From positions 248,001 through 312,000 of the forward strand of contig JACGZH010000004.1 in assembly GCA_014706385.1 (NCBI GenBank): a DNA stretch of 64,000 nt, given 5' to 3'. The position numbers and the translations under genes were made by a program. Below the pieces are notes generated by a model, which was not told the origin of the DNA, did no database searches, and worked only from the letters and a program-made list of their open reading frames with translations. Below are positions 23,301 through 35,500 of this stretch, piece after piece; the first letter of the stretch is position 1, and the number at the start of each line of letters is the position of its first letter. Source of the DNA: Phaffia rhodozyma. Lineage: Eukaryota; Basidiomycota; Tremellomycetes; Cystofilobasidiales; Mrakiaceae.

Positions 23301-25387
23301 CGAAAGAGATGAAGATCGAGATATCTGATGGAATTATAAAACGAGCTAACTCACGGCAGTCCTCGATCACTCCTCCCATGTTGGCGGGGCACTATCGATA
23401 GGGATCGGTTGTACAGCGTGTTAGCCTGAAAGAACTTCTGGTGATATATATGTATGCAAAGGTGAAACCTACGGTATCAATGGCCGTCTGAAGGTACTCT
23501 TCATCCCAACCGGTGATGAAATCAGCGTCTAGAATATCAAAGAAAGGTACACGGTAAGCGATCCAAGTTGCTCTCATGAAGCTGCCAAACAGGAAGAGGA
23601 AGAGGAAGGAATGACTCACGCAGTCCATAACCGACAGCGTCTCCCACTATTAAGCACGTTAGTCAAAGCCAAGAATGTGTGAGAAGGGGGAACCCGATAC
23701 AGAAGAAACCGAGAACAGATCACTCACTAGCCCATACGAGGTTTCCACCATTCGGATAATCATAGTTTTGGGTGTTCTAGAAGAAACATTCAATCCGTAA
23801 GGAGCGCGCCCATGAACGAGTCAGACGCTAAGATGATATGAGAAGTTTGTAAAAAAAATCACGATACTAACGTAAATGAACTCGTAGAACAAAGAGATCA
23901 GGTGGACGGGGTGAGTGTCGGGGCAATCCTAATGTTCAAGTATCAAGTGATGAATGTCAGTATCCTTGTTCTCGGGTGAGTACTGAAAACAGATTGAGAT
24001 GGAACATACACCAGAATTGTAGTTCTGGATAGGATACGCCATATGGTCCTTGTGCTGTTCGTCAAGGGATCCCAAAAAGAAGATACCGAAAACGAAAATT
24101 GTGCCATGTATGAGCTCTTGCGCGATTGTTGGTCATTGATGAGGACAGAATGGAGCGCACGTTATCGGAGTCTAGATTGACACCATCCCCTATAAATATC
24201 AGAAAGTACATGAAAAAGAGCGAAATATTCTTCAGCGAACAGTACAAGGAGTCTTTTACACACAGAGAGAATACTCACAGCAACTAGGGAAGAAGACTTC
24301 GGCTCTCATTCCACCAGGGCAGTTGAAGGGGAAGAACTCTGATATCAGTCGATTAAAGAAGAGTTGACATCAGTAAACGCGACCTTTAAGAGAAAAGACC
24401 TGGCAAGAGGAAAGTGGAGGGAGACATACTGCTCTCATCGGGCGTGCTCATTCCAAGACAGACGTAACTAATAGCCTGATCCTCGAAACTGGAGGAGTCG
24501 TACGTTCTCTTGTTGGGGTTTCCGGCGAGCATTCGAAGTCCAGGAGCTATGATCGCACGAGAAATTGAGAGACAGAAAGGTGAGAGAAGTAAGATAGGGA
24601 ACATGAATGAGTATGAGCGCAAAGGTGTGTCGGAAGATATACGCGTTTAGACAAGAGAGGAAACGCTTACGGAACGCCTTGATAGATTCATTTTTTGGCC
24701 CAGGTCTAGAGACAAATAGAGAAAGATGTTCATTTGGTAAGCTTTCTTATGAAAAGATCAAAAGCAGGATGAGGAAGCCGAATGAACAATACTTACCGTG
24801 GGAGATAATATGTATTGACGGTGTCCATCTCGATGGCTGTGAACATGCCATCGGAGGCTCTTTGAAAGTAAAGCTGATGCAGAGAAGTCGATTAGCGTGA
24901 TTGATTTGAAGGACATGGTTCGGATAAGAGAGATGAGAGCAAACCTGAGGGGTCCAGTAGTTGGAAAGATCAACCTGGACGGTTGCTGTCGTACACGTCG
25001 CCTCAGAGATCTGAGTGTTGTAATCATATACAGAGCTGAAGGAGTCCGCGCCGACAATGGTGTGAACATGGGACGAAACTGCCCCTGGATTGACGACAGG
25101 ATCTGTGAAGTGCGGGTGAAAACCGGGTTTAGCACGGTCAAGAGAAGAGAGAAAGTCAAACGAAACAGTGCGAACCCAATCGAGTGACGATGAACGGAGC
25201 AGGGTGGGAGCTGTGCGTGTGGGTACATGTATCGTTTTTGTTGTAATTGTTAATATCAACAAAAGCAGAATCGGCGCAGATATGGAGAGAAAAAGGAAAC
25301 GCTAAGGTGAACGACGTACAAAATCCAATAAGCATTCGCGAGAGGAACGGTCTGGATGAACAGTCCGAGCAAGGCGAGCTGGAGCAT
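20345..25387 (-). CDS. secreted DUF1996 protein with five WSC domains
   Basis: Predicted extracellular, probably glycan-binding protein; the DUF1996 module has no assigned reaction and WSC modules bind polysaccharide. Twenty-one exons sum to 1,078 codons plus stop: 25320-25387, 25176-25210, 24945-25102, 24797-24873, 24671-24705, 24430-24546, 24279-24338, 24161-24189, 24010-24054, 23872-23928, 23728-23776, 23620-23646, 23473-23528, 23355-23391, 22974-23293, 22810-22866, 22599-22732, 22287-22495, 21448-22191, 20628-21347, 20345-20547. Signal peptide is MLQLALLGLFIQTVPLANA. DUF1996 follows to about residue 330 (RLDPVVNPGAVSSHVHTIVG, NHKDHMAYPIQNYNSGDCP, ADFITGW). WSC domains lie at about 365-455, 465-560, 575-665, 715-800 and 960-1055, each with the YGQEC/CGGs pattern. 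A Ser/Ala stalk (about 818-904) separates WSC4 and WSC5. The basic C-terminus (RRRDGKPRSGRR) has no hydrophobic GPI signal, so I expect a soluble or wall-associated protein. Confidence 0.93.
20948..21206 (-). repeat. 12-bp coding minisatellite encoding (Ser-Ser-Ser-Ala)n
   Basis: About 21 near-perfect head-to-tail copies of a 12-mer (plus-strand unit gcagacgacgaa) with no visible substitutions. Being a multiple of three, it changes only the length of the Ser/Ala-rich stalk. The same repeat leaves all frames open, which produces spurious ORFs on both strands. Confidence 0.95.
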
Positions 25388-26470
25388 ATTTTCAAAAAGA
25401 AGAAGAAGAAGAAGAAGAAGAAGCAAGCGTGATGATGGAAAGGAGTTTCTTGCCGAGGTTCTGTCTATCCAACCTATCTCTCAGAAGTGGAAAGCAGACC
25501 CGAACGGAGCAAGTGATGTGGCGACAGAAGGGGGTTGAAGAAAAGGAGGAGTTAGATCTATCCAGACTGGTTGCCTCTGAAACCCAGGCTCTATCTTTAT
25601 ATACGGATCACTTTTTGTCTCTGATAAACTCTGAATCTGCGGAATGGAGAGTAGGAAGAAAGAGAGATGAGTAAGAAGAAAGGATTGACCGACAAGGAAG
25701 GCACAGGATGAACAAGGCGGCAGACTGGGTACAAACGTTTGACCAAGTGAGAAGAAGCCGACACAATAATTATAGCTATACTCGACGAGACTGAACGAGG
25801 TAAGTTTAGACGTCTCACTCCAGAGTTTGTCTATTATGAGCGAAGCGGTTGGGCTGGAGAGGTAACCGCTATGAGGTTGTTCTCTGAGGGGAGAGAGAAA
25901 AAGAGGAACGCATGGTTCGTGTGCGTGTGTGCGCTGTACCCCTATCTGTTCTCTGTATGTGAGCGAAAGGATCGCCCACACAAACGATCGATAAATTCTA
26001 TAGAGCAGCTCGATTGTTGACCACAACAACGGATGGTGAGAAAACAGATTGAGATTCATCTAGCCAGAGGAGCGACAAGAAAGAGAAACATCGAAAACAA
26101 GCGATAGGCAGGAAACAGAGAGCCGCAGAGGTCTAAGCCTACCGCCCCACTTGTTTCGGACAAGCGCGTCGAGACAAGTCGCGTCGAGAAAGCAATGATC
26201 GCGTCGGAGCTCACGCTCGCAAACTCGCACACACTCATGTTCGGCCGCGTCAGATCTTAATCAACCACTAGGAGAGAACAAGAACCTGAAGGATCGACAG
26301 ATGAGGCGTGTCTCTACTTTTGCGTTTCGCTTTTTCTTTTGCATTTTCTTCTGCCCACTCATCTTTTTATGTTACTCTTACTTCAAATTGCCTGTTCTTT
26401 TCCAAACAAAAAAAAAATGAGAATTTTCTTGTCGTGTTCTTCGTATACACCCCTCTTTCTTCTCGCGGTC
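25388..26470. promoter_or_regulatory. upstream region of the DUF1996-WSC gene
   Basis: No supportable gene. A (gaa)n-type A/G run at 25396-25425 directly precedes the ATG on the minus strand, appearing there as a pyrimidine tract. The rest is mixed A/G-rich sequence. Confidence 0.45.
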
Positions 26471-26808
26471 ATGTCAACTCCGAGCCGTCGGAGAGATAAA
26501 TCAGATCGGGAATGTACGTATGTGGCATCGTGGTTTGGTCCGTATGAGTGATTAAACACTGAGTGCTGCGGTTTCAATATGATTATAACCCATCGAAACC
26601 TCATGTCTTCTCTTCTCTTTCTCTAGTCTTTTTGGATCTCAATCGCCGGAATATTCCTGACTGCTGTCCATTTGGTCATCTCCAAAGTCGGCACGCTCGT
26701 TCTGATCGTTTTCTTGATCCAAGAACATCCAATAAGGTTCACCGTCTCTCGCTCACTCAACAGATCAAACCCGTTGACCAAGATGGTCGAATTATGTATC
26801 GAAAGTAA
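26471..26808 (+). CDS. possible small protein, two exons, unknown
   Basis: A C/T-rich leader ends at ATG 26471; 43 nt later there is a good donor (GTACGT at 26514) and a pyrimidine-rich acceptor (ctttctctag, ending 26626). Joined in phase, exons 26471-26513 and 26627-26808 give a basic 74-residue protein beginning MSTPSRRRDKSDRE with a Cys-Cys pair (IPDCCPFGH). I recognise no family. A second frame across the same second exon is hydrophobic and longer (to 26884), but does not fit the splice phase. It may be a gene, a leader ORF or chance. Confidence 0.25.
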
Positions 26809-27036
26809 AGCAAATCAGAAGGAAACAGCCTTTAAACTTTTGACATTCTTCCCTTATATGATCTCTCGACGTGAGACCGTGTGAACACAAAATATAACAA
26901 GGTCAGATTGGATCAATCCAAACAACCCATCAATCATCTGTGGGAGGAATCAAGGGTTTCAGGATCGTCCCTGACGTTGTGATGACGCAATCACGTGAGG
27001 ATGGACACAGCCGTGAATAACCCTAACCTTAATTAG

Positions 27037-28550
27037 TCACTCCCGCCGGTCCTTCCAGTCTTCTACATGAATGTACAGGTCCACAATCAGACAAGCATAC
27101 CCCACACAGAGGATACTCCTACGTTCCCCACCCGAGGCTATGACGACCATGACACCTGGTAGAAACCCGCCTAGGAAAGAGAGCACACTATCTACAGAAC
27201 GTTCGTACAGAGAAATATCCTCTTGTTGGCTGATCTGCTTCATCATCATCATCGTTATCACAACAGGTATAAGTCTGTCAAACACAACGACTGATCCACT
27301 TTGTTGCTGGTGTACCATACCTGATTCCGTGCATCTGCCATGCTCCTGTTTGGATCTAATAGATTCTCTTATCGATGTTAACATCGCGCTACTCGATCAG
27401 ATCCTCGATTTTTTCAAGCACACTCTTCACACAGACAAGCAGCTCATATTTCCAAGTCGCGTTATCCCGTTCGTTCTCTGCACTTCCCGTTGCTCTCTTG
27501 TCGATCAGAGTTACTAAATGAAAAGGAACGTTTCTCGATCCACCTTCTTTCGGTTCCGTTTGACTGCACGTATACTGGACTCCACTGGGGACATATAGAG
27601 GTGGAACTGTTGGAAAACATCTGAGGCACATTCTAGATCACTACAATGCTCTCTTCCAAGTGCGCACCCCCATTATCGTCTTCTCTCTTCTTCCCTTTGA
27701 CCAAGAGATATCGTCCTCCTAACTACACAATCCTTCCCAGGCAATCCCGCTCTCCCGCCCGATCTCGATCCCGATCCGACCTATCAACTACGACGACCGA
27801 ACTCGAGAGACGTCTATCGAGTCATCCATCCCACTCATCCGTTTGACGGTCTCTCAACTCCAAGCGCAAATTCAAAGCCTGTGCTCTGGCACAACAGAGA
27901 AAGAAACTCAAGGTAGCTGGGTAGACGAGAAAGTCCAGATTTGTGTAAAATCAGATGTGGAGGGTCGCGCAGGGGATGTCTTGTTAGATAGTACGATCGG
28001 TCGGGAGGTTCGTCCGTATTCAATCTCGCTTTACTTGTCCTTTCATACATCCAACCTTGACTGAGAGCCTGACCGACTGAATGGGAAGGGAGTCGTAGCT
28101 GTACTTTACGTTTCATCATGCCATCCATCATCTAGCGATGGTTAGAGTCATCGCCACCGTCGGTGAGTCTAGGGCCTCTTGGTCTGTTTTTCTTTTGCTA
28201 TATACTCTATGTACGGATTTTGTGCAGACTGATTTTCAATCTTGTTTATTCGAACGTGTGTGCGTGGGCTTGCAGAGCTAGTAAGGCTTGCTGTTTAGTA
28301 CGTTCGTCGAAGAGTACCCCGATTTGACCAATTGCCTTGTCTCTTCTCTCTCTTATAGAATCTCGATGTCCCATCTTCTTTTGGTGTTGCACCATCGACG
28401 CTTGCCGCTCGGCATCAAAATCAGAGTCAACATCAAGATCAAGAAAAGGACAAGCCAAGCTTACAGACATCATCAAGAAACACGAAAAATACCACTGTCG
28501 GAATCGTCCCATCGAGGATCTAGCGGATCCACTTTGTTTTGATCATGATA
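27037..28550 (-). CDS. unknown membrane protein; only the C-terminal part resolved
   Basis: I do not recognise this family. Three 3' exons join in phase on the minus strand: 27393-27513, 27321-27345 (25 nt) and 27037-27237, ending at TGA 27039-27037. They encode a stretch with WKYELLVCVKSVLEKIEDL followed by QISQQEDISLYERSVD and then two closely spaced hydrophobic segments (VLSFLGGFLPGVMVVIA and ILCVGYACLIVDLYI) before a short charged tail. Likely further exons upstream include 27590-27630 (DVFQQFHLYMSPVES) and 28310-28470 (an acidic segment then MVQHQKKMGHRDSIRERRD), but I could not join them with confidence, so the 5' limit is approximate. The last two hydrophobic segments suggest a hairpin membrane anchor. 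Confidence 0.5.
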
Positions 28551-29029
28551 GCTGCTACTGTAGGGACTCTTTGCGCTGTTCTCCCGTTCATGTATTCTAC
28601 CTTGCCTCTGTGCTTCACCCCTACGTTCAAGCCATTCTCCCTCCGCTTGACACCCGCTCTGTCACTGTTCCTTGTGCGCGTTTCATCTTTCGATTTTTTC
28701 CTCCATACTCAAGAACACGCTGAGAGTGATTGTATGACTAAACAAGAAGAAGGACAAAGAAAGAAAGAAACACTGTGCACGCGCTTGTCGATCAAATCTT
28801 CGTCTCTTCCAGACGTAGATTAGAAGAACATCGAGATCAAACCTAGTGATCAAACAACCATGCTTCCAACCTGATTCTTCAAGAGAAGAGAAGAAGATAG
28901 TGGATGGCGAAGAAATTCCTCGACCAGAACAAAGAAACTCCCAAAAACAAGAAAAGAAGAAGGAAGGGAAAAAGGAAGGACGAAGAAATGAGAATCCTGT
29001 AAAACGCGCAGAATGTTTTCCCACTCTAC
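28551..29029. other. intergenic
   Basis: Between the unknown membrane-protein gene and the P450 stop, both on the minus strand. No coding frame or RNA seen; A/G-rich on the plus strand around 28880-28990. Confidence 0.4.
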
Positions 29030-31603
29030 TCAATTCTCTCCCTGCTCGAGCTTCTCCCAGGGCTTCAGCTTGATAACCAGATCGGAAGGTCTCAACGTGA
29101 TGCGTTCCACTCTTCGTGTAGACTGTAACTTTGGAGGAGGCTTCTCCAGGAAGAACGTTAGAGAGATGTAGACTATGAACATGCGGATGGAGATTAACGC
29201 TTGTTTGCTTCCATAGCATGCTCTTGATTTCCCCATGAGATGATAAGGTGGGCAGGAGAGTTAGGTTGATGTCAATGTCAGTCACAGTGACGTCTAACAA
29301 GATAATTATATAAGAGAGATGCTGTTCTCACCGAGATCCTTTGGCAAAAGAAGCCTGCCAGACCGCCGAACTATCATACTCCCCCTTCTCGTTCAACCAT
29401 CTCTCCGGTTTGAACTCCATCGTGTCTTTTCCTACTCTTCCTTCCGTACCCTCCGGACCTAGAAGAAGAAGAATCTTTGTGCCTTTTGGAGCAGGGAAAG
29501 ACTTTCCACCTGACGGTCCGACCAATGTCGTGTCTCGCATAGCTGAAGAGAAACCGAATTTCAATGAGCAGTCCCTTCCACATCTTTGTCTTTGCTAGTG
29601 GTTGTTTGTAGGAAAGAACGAGACCCAAATAAAGACAAAGAGTTTAAGACGAGGGAAGAAAGAACACAAACCTTCCCGACCGATGATTGCCACTGGATTA
29701 CCAACCCTCAAAACTTCCTGAATGACAGCTTCCAAAAAGGGAGTATGTTCAGGCGTCAAGTCATCCACCGTTGGCGACCTTACATCCAAAGGTTCGATAC
29801 GTTCGAGCAAATGTTGTCGTAATTTGTACTGGATTGCAGGATGGTTGCTTAAGAATTTGAGCACCTAGTGATTGAGTGCATCAATATTAGGCGTTCATGA
29901 GCTCAGAGAAAGAAAAGCTAAAGAAAAGTATCAAGCTGCGACAGATACTTACCCAGAGTTGTGTGGTGCTGGATTTATTTCCAGACATAGAATACAAAGC
30001 TAGGGTACAATCAGAACCGGACAACATGGAGTATCGGAGAGGCGACAAGCGCAAGAACGTACACAGAAGTCTCGTCACCCGCAAGTATCACTGAATCACG
30101 AGAAAGAGGAAAACAATCAGATCAAACAGACATCTGAAAACATATGGTGAGAGACATGAAGAGCCTACTGGAGACCAGCTCATCCCTTAGACCATCAGGG
30201 GAGAGAACAGCCACTCCACTTTCAGCTTCCTTCTGAACAATCCCATCAATCTAGTTCCGATTTTAGCCGAGGAGAAACAAAAAAAAAGATGCCCGGAAGG
30301 AAACGTTAACTCTGCTTTTAAGGAAGAACAGCGCATAACAGAAGGAGGGACAGACCATATTCTCGATCAAAGCCACATCGCCACCTTCCGAGAACTTCTT
30401 TCTTGAAATCGTAGTTCGGCTCTGGACATACTGTATAATCCTCTTGTAAGCCTCTCGATTGGTCGGTCGTACTTTCTCTATCATTCGCTTGATAGGAGCC
30501 AACGGGCCGGCGGATAACGTCTTTGAACATTCAAGGGCGTTCCGTTGAGAATCTTGAGAGGATTTTCAAACGCTTGAGGTAGAGATGGAAACAAAGATTG
30601 CATACTTTGAAAAGCGTCTTGAGGTCTTTATCAATCAGATTCGAGGGTTCTCCGAAGACGACTGCAGAAATAGCTCTCTATCGCGCGCAACGAGATGATC
30701 TCGTGTGTCCTATCAGGAAATTCTGTTACATCATTCTAAGAAAGATGAAAAAAACGAAGACGAAAGGACTAACAGCTTGCCGATAAGTCAGCTCAGGCTC
30801 TGGATCAAACCATTCGCCCGTCTGACTCGACCAAGTATCGATCAACGCATGGTCCTCCTCTATGAATCGTTTACTTGTCTCTTTCAAGAAAGACGAGGAT
30901 ACTCCCTTTTCAGGATGTGCACGGATGCGTGAATGCGAGAGGTCAACTGCGCGCTCGATTGTGCTTAAAGGCTGTGGAATAGAGCAACTAACAAAAGCAA
31001 AAGCTCGTTTATGGGCTTTGTACTCCTCATCTATCACGGCCATTCGAAGAGAGCTATGTTAGATCCATTTCGACTGCAATATCTCAACAATTAAGGCGAT
31101 CTTACCGATAGACAAAGCAAGCAATGCATGGGGGATCAGCGGTTTGAAGACCCCAGTGGACCGTATCCCACGATCCCAATCTTGGGAAATTAGAATTCTG
31201 TCAATCTGATCTGGATCTGCCGTCAAAAGTCTTTTGCAGTTCGGAGGTCGGCGTTGCCCGAACGAATAGCAACGAAACTCGGGTTCAGCATATGTGTTTA
31301 TTCATCTTCTGATTGGATCAAATAGAGGAAGGATTGTACGCACATAGGGGTAAAAGCGCTTATCAAAACCTGACCCAACACCATCCCTCCTGTCTTTCTC
31401 AGCACATCTATGAATGCATCATGAATAGTTTCGGTTTTCTTGTAATGTTTAGCTATATCGAGTCCGTTTCCGAAGAAAGAGATGGCTGGAAGGGAGGGAA
31501 CGTCAGGAATTGGTTTGGGACGAGTTACATGTTTGAACGCTATGTAAACGACCAGGAAAAGGATAGTAGGTCCTACGAGAGGAGGGAGGATGAGGAAGAC
31601 CAT
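29030..31603 (-). CDS. cytochrome P450 monooxygenase, microsomal, divergent
   Basis: Heme-thiolate monooxygenase anchored in the ER. The start at 31603 gives a hydrophobic anchor (LPPLVGPTILFLVVYIAF) then a basic/Pro hinge (TRPKPIPDVPSLP). Firm exons from the 3' end: 29030-29222, 29332-29542, 29672-29864, 29953-29999, 30169-30250, and 30356 up to about 30550. Upstream exons near 30630-30690, 30785-31043, 31090-31250 and 31344-31603 are clear in content (LLTADPDQIDRILISQDWDRG, EEYKAHKRAFAF, VFGEPSNLIDKDLKTLFK) but some joins are unresolved. The K-helix EVLRV (Glu-x-x-Arg), the PERW segment and the heme loop FAKGSRACYG with its cysteine thiolate are present. Helix I reads SGNKSSTT in place of the usual AGxxTT. 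Family number and substrate cannot be assigned. Confidence 0.85.
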
Positions 31604-32557
31604 TTCTGAGTCGGTTGGGCTAATCTAGCTGATTGATGCTCTCTTGCACAAGGGAACGAGAATATGAAGAGAAGAAGTTTTTCAACAAGAGAAGACTCAG
31701 AAGGAAGAGAAAAAATAGTTTGAAGCACATCCGACTTGGATAACGAAGGCGACTGTGAACCCCGAAAAGACATATAATTATTAGGACCTTATCTGGCTCT
31801 TCCGTGTCCATACAGACTGCCGGATTTACGCGAAGTACCATGGAACGAGACGAGAGTGAATGCAGGACACATCTCGGGCATAATTTTTGTTTATTTTTGT
31901 TCTTTTCTTTGGGAGCCCGTTTCGGCCTGACCGAATAAACAACCGGATATTTGCTAATTTCACGTATTCAGCAAGTATATCCTTGCGGCTTATCATCGTC
32001 CTGGACAGTCAAGTCTGCTGTAAGAAAAGAGAGCAAGATCCGGGAATACAGTGTTATCTATGATCCATTAAAACGAAGCTTGATCTGGATCGTTCTTAAT
32101 CCTCTCGGAGAGTTGTCATCCACAGATTCTCTTAGCCCGGTCATTTCAATACAGCGCAAAGCTTTTAACATTTGCCTCTCTCCGCGAGTATTCGAAGAGA
32201 TCCTACCAAACAGCGACCGAAGAACCAAGCGATGCCAAATTCGAAGACACACATATATATATAGAGATAGAAATAGAAGAGAAGGAGAATTGAAAGTGCG
32301 CTGTGTGTGTGTGTGTGCCAGGGAGACCTGCCGGAAGCGGCCCGACGCACGTGTTCTGCTAATCCGGTCGCCCGTTACCATGGAGACCGCGACTAGGATA
32401 TCCGATCGCCCTATCTGCCTGCTTGTAGCGCTTTCGTACTCTCTTGCTCGTCCGCCCATCTCTTTCGAAACTTTTTCGATTCTCACTTTTCTCTGTTTGT
32501 CTTTTCCACTCACTCACTCACTCTCTCACTCAGTATAGCTCTCCGTGTATTCTCAAG
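31604..32557. promoter_or_regulatory. divergent promoter region, P450 / ergosteryl-beta-glucosidase
   Basis: 954 bp shared between two genes that point away from each other. It contains a short (ta)n run at 32250-32270, a (gt)6 run near 32300, and a C/T-rich block with repeated ctcactcact (32505-32530) just before the ATG at 32558. No coding frame looks real. Confidence 0.5.
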
Positions 32558-35500
32558 ATGGACCTATTTGGACCTACCGAACCAATCAAGACCAGAGGGA
32601 GACACTTTGTCGACTCTAAAGGTCGTGTCCTCTGGCTCCGAGGAGCGAACGTGGGAGGAGCGTCTAAAGTCCCTTCACCATCATCTATGGACCTTCCTCT
32701 GGACAGACACCGTGAGGTCTCTTATATCAACCGCCCTTTTCCTCTGAGCGAAGCAGACGATCATCTTGCTCGACTCGCCTCATGGGGTTTCAACATTTTG
32801 AGAATCACCGTGACTTGGGAGGCAATCGAACATGCTGGCAGAGGTCAATACGATCACGACTATCTTCAGTACCTCACGAAGCTCTTGGCCCTTCTTCCTA
32901 GATACTCTCTTCGCGCGTTCGTTGTATTTCATCAAGACGTTTGGTCTAGACTCTCTGGTGGATCAGGCGCGCCAGGTTGGACGCTTGAAGCGGTCGGGTT
33001 TGACTTGAGTAACGACGGAAAGATTCTTGAGGAGGTCGGCGGAGCATAGTCAGTCTTCGTTCTTCCTCGTCAAGTGTAGCTCGCGAAGTATTTACAGATT
33101 TTCTAACTTCTTCTCCCTTTAATCAGCCTAGGAGGGGTCCGACATGGTGGAGAACGGTTCGAGGACCGGGGTAGATGGCCTACAGGCTACCAAAAACTCG
33201 TATGCGCAACCATGAAGTGAGTCTCCTAGCGTTCATCCTCCGGAGCTGTCGTCGGAACACTGAAAACCTATCTGTGTGTGTCCCTTATGGCGTGCAGCAC
33301 GTGTTTCTGGGCCGGTGACTTGTTTGCGTCCAAACTCAAGATTTCTAGGCCCAAGTCTGATGGCAAGGGGGCCGAGGAAGTAGGGATTCAAGCATACCTG
33401 CAAGAAGCGTTCCTCGATGCTTATGCTGTTCTCGTCAAAGCGGTCGGCCATCTCGATTCAGTCGTCGGATTCGAGGTAAGAAGAAATTCTCCTTCTTAAA
33501 ATCATGAAAGACTATTCCATGTCATCGATAGTAATGTTAAGTTGTCCGTGTCTCTTTGTTCCTCTGACCTCTACTCTAGATGCTGAACGAGCCGCACCAC
33601 GGATACATTGGTCTTCCTTCACTTCATTCCTTCAACTACAACACCGACCTCCACTTGTCAGACTGTCCGTCGGCTTTGCAGTCGTTTGCTCTTGGTGCAG
33701 GTCATCCGCAGACTGTACCCCACTATACTCGATCTTGGGTTTGTTTAGTCGTTTCTCTATTTGACAAAGTAGCTCTTCCTCATCGCATCCTGCCTGACCA
33801 CTTAATCTCTTTTTATGCCCTTTCAATAGCCCTTCCCAACGCGCAAGACGAAGAATGTTATGTTGAATCCGAAGGGAAAATCTGTTTGGCGCAAAGACGG
33901 TCCTACAGGTGGAAAATGTCTCTGGGAATGGATGGGAGTTTGGGGATGGGACGATTCGACAGGACAGGCTACTGTCTTGAGGGAATCGTTCTTTCAGAAA
34001 CCGGAAAACTTGGAGACTGAAAAAGTTGATTTCTACCAGGATGCTTATCTGCCCTTCGTGAGTCTGTTTCTCCTTATTTTTTTCCTTTCTGTTCATCTCC
34101 TCCTATTCTGAGACTGACGCTGTTGATCATGGGCGTGGTTGGAGCTAGATTCGAGATTGGGTCGACACTGTCAGAGAAGCGCTGGGAGAGAAGAAGGACG
34201 ACAAGTATCTTTGGATCGAATGCGTTCCTAACGAGGATGTTCCTGTTTGGCCTGAGGATATGCTGACAGAGCAGCTACTTCTCGCGCCTCATTGGTGAGT
34301 TTTGGTCTCTTTCCCGATTCTTCTCCTCTCGCTCTCCTGTAATTCTTATAGGATTCTGTTAATACTTTCGATATGTCGGTGCAATGAACAGGTACGATCT
34401 GAACGCGTTATTTAGTAAGACGTTTGGGTGAGCTTTATCATGTCCTCTTTGAATTTGAAAGAAGGACAATAGAAAATACATACAGATTGCTAACGAGTCG
34501 TGGTCGTAAATTTGGGAACGCAGGTTCATGACCATCAACGTCCAGGGTTTAGCCAAGGTAACATCGATCATCATCTCGCAATCTTTTGACAATGAGCTGA
34601 ACACGGCTCGTCATACTCTGTGTTGATACAGGGCAAGTTCCTACCGTCGTGTCTCTACTTTGGACGAGGAGCGGCTAGAAGGAATTATACACTTCAAATC
34701 AAGAACGTCCTACAAAGTGGATATGATTCATTTGGAGAACGACCTCAGATCATGGGCGAGCTTGGGGTTCCAATGGACATGAAGTAAGTATCTTCGTTCT
34801 TTTTCTTCCACTCGCACGAAAGGTTGCGCGAAACGTCTAAATGTACTCTTCTTATCTATGTAGCGACAAGCTCGCTTTCCAAACGACCGACTTCCATTAC
34901 CAGGAGCGAATGATGGACGCCCTTATGGCCGCCCTTGAAACAAACTTGGCTGGGTTCACTTTGTGGAACTACAATCCTTCCAACACCGATGAGATGGGTG
35001 ACGAATGGAACGGCGAAAACTTCAGTTGGTTCTCCAACAAGAGGGCCATTGAGGAGCGAAAGGATGGACTGAAAAGGAAAATTCTGAAAGAGGGATCGGT
35101 GGAGTGGTATGAGAAAGGAGCAAGGCTGTTGGATGCTATCGTCGTATGCCGACTCATCCTCTTGTACTATCTTTCGAATGAGCCGAGAGCTCAAATCGTT
35201 TATTTCTTTTTTCGTCGATTCAGCGTCCTTATCCGATAACACTGGCAGGTGTTCCAATCTCGTCAACCTATGACTCAAAAACTGGCAGCTACAAACTTGT
35301 TTGGGGAATTCCTCCGTTGAGCTACTTGCCTGCCGACTCGCTCTCTTCTACGACTACCGAGATCTTCTTCCCTCTAAGGACATACGGTACAAAGTATTCG
35401 ACTGTGGATATCATCCTTGATTGTTCAGAGGGAGACGTTCGTTGGGACAAGAAGAACCAAGTGCTTTATCACAAATGTGATGAGCGAGATCCGTTAGAGT

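Noticed and set aside
27015..27030. Telomere-like ccctaacc string
   Set aside because: A single unit only, inside an ordinary intergenic region.
30066..30092. Minus-strand AGDETS motif resembling a P450 helix I
   Set aside because: It lies in an intron whose flanking exons join in phase without it, and including it in full breaks the frame. A 12-nt micro-exon from its left part (ending before the motif) stays possible.
32058..32513. Open frames on both strands in the P450/GH5 divergent region
   Set aside because: No start context, splice signals or family likeness; low-complexity ends.
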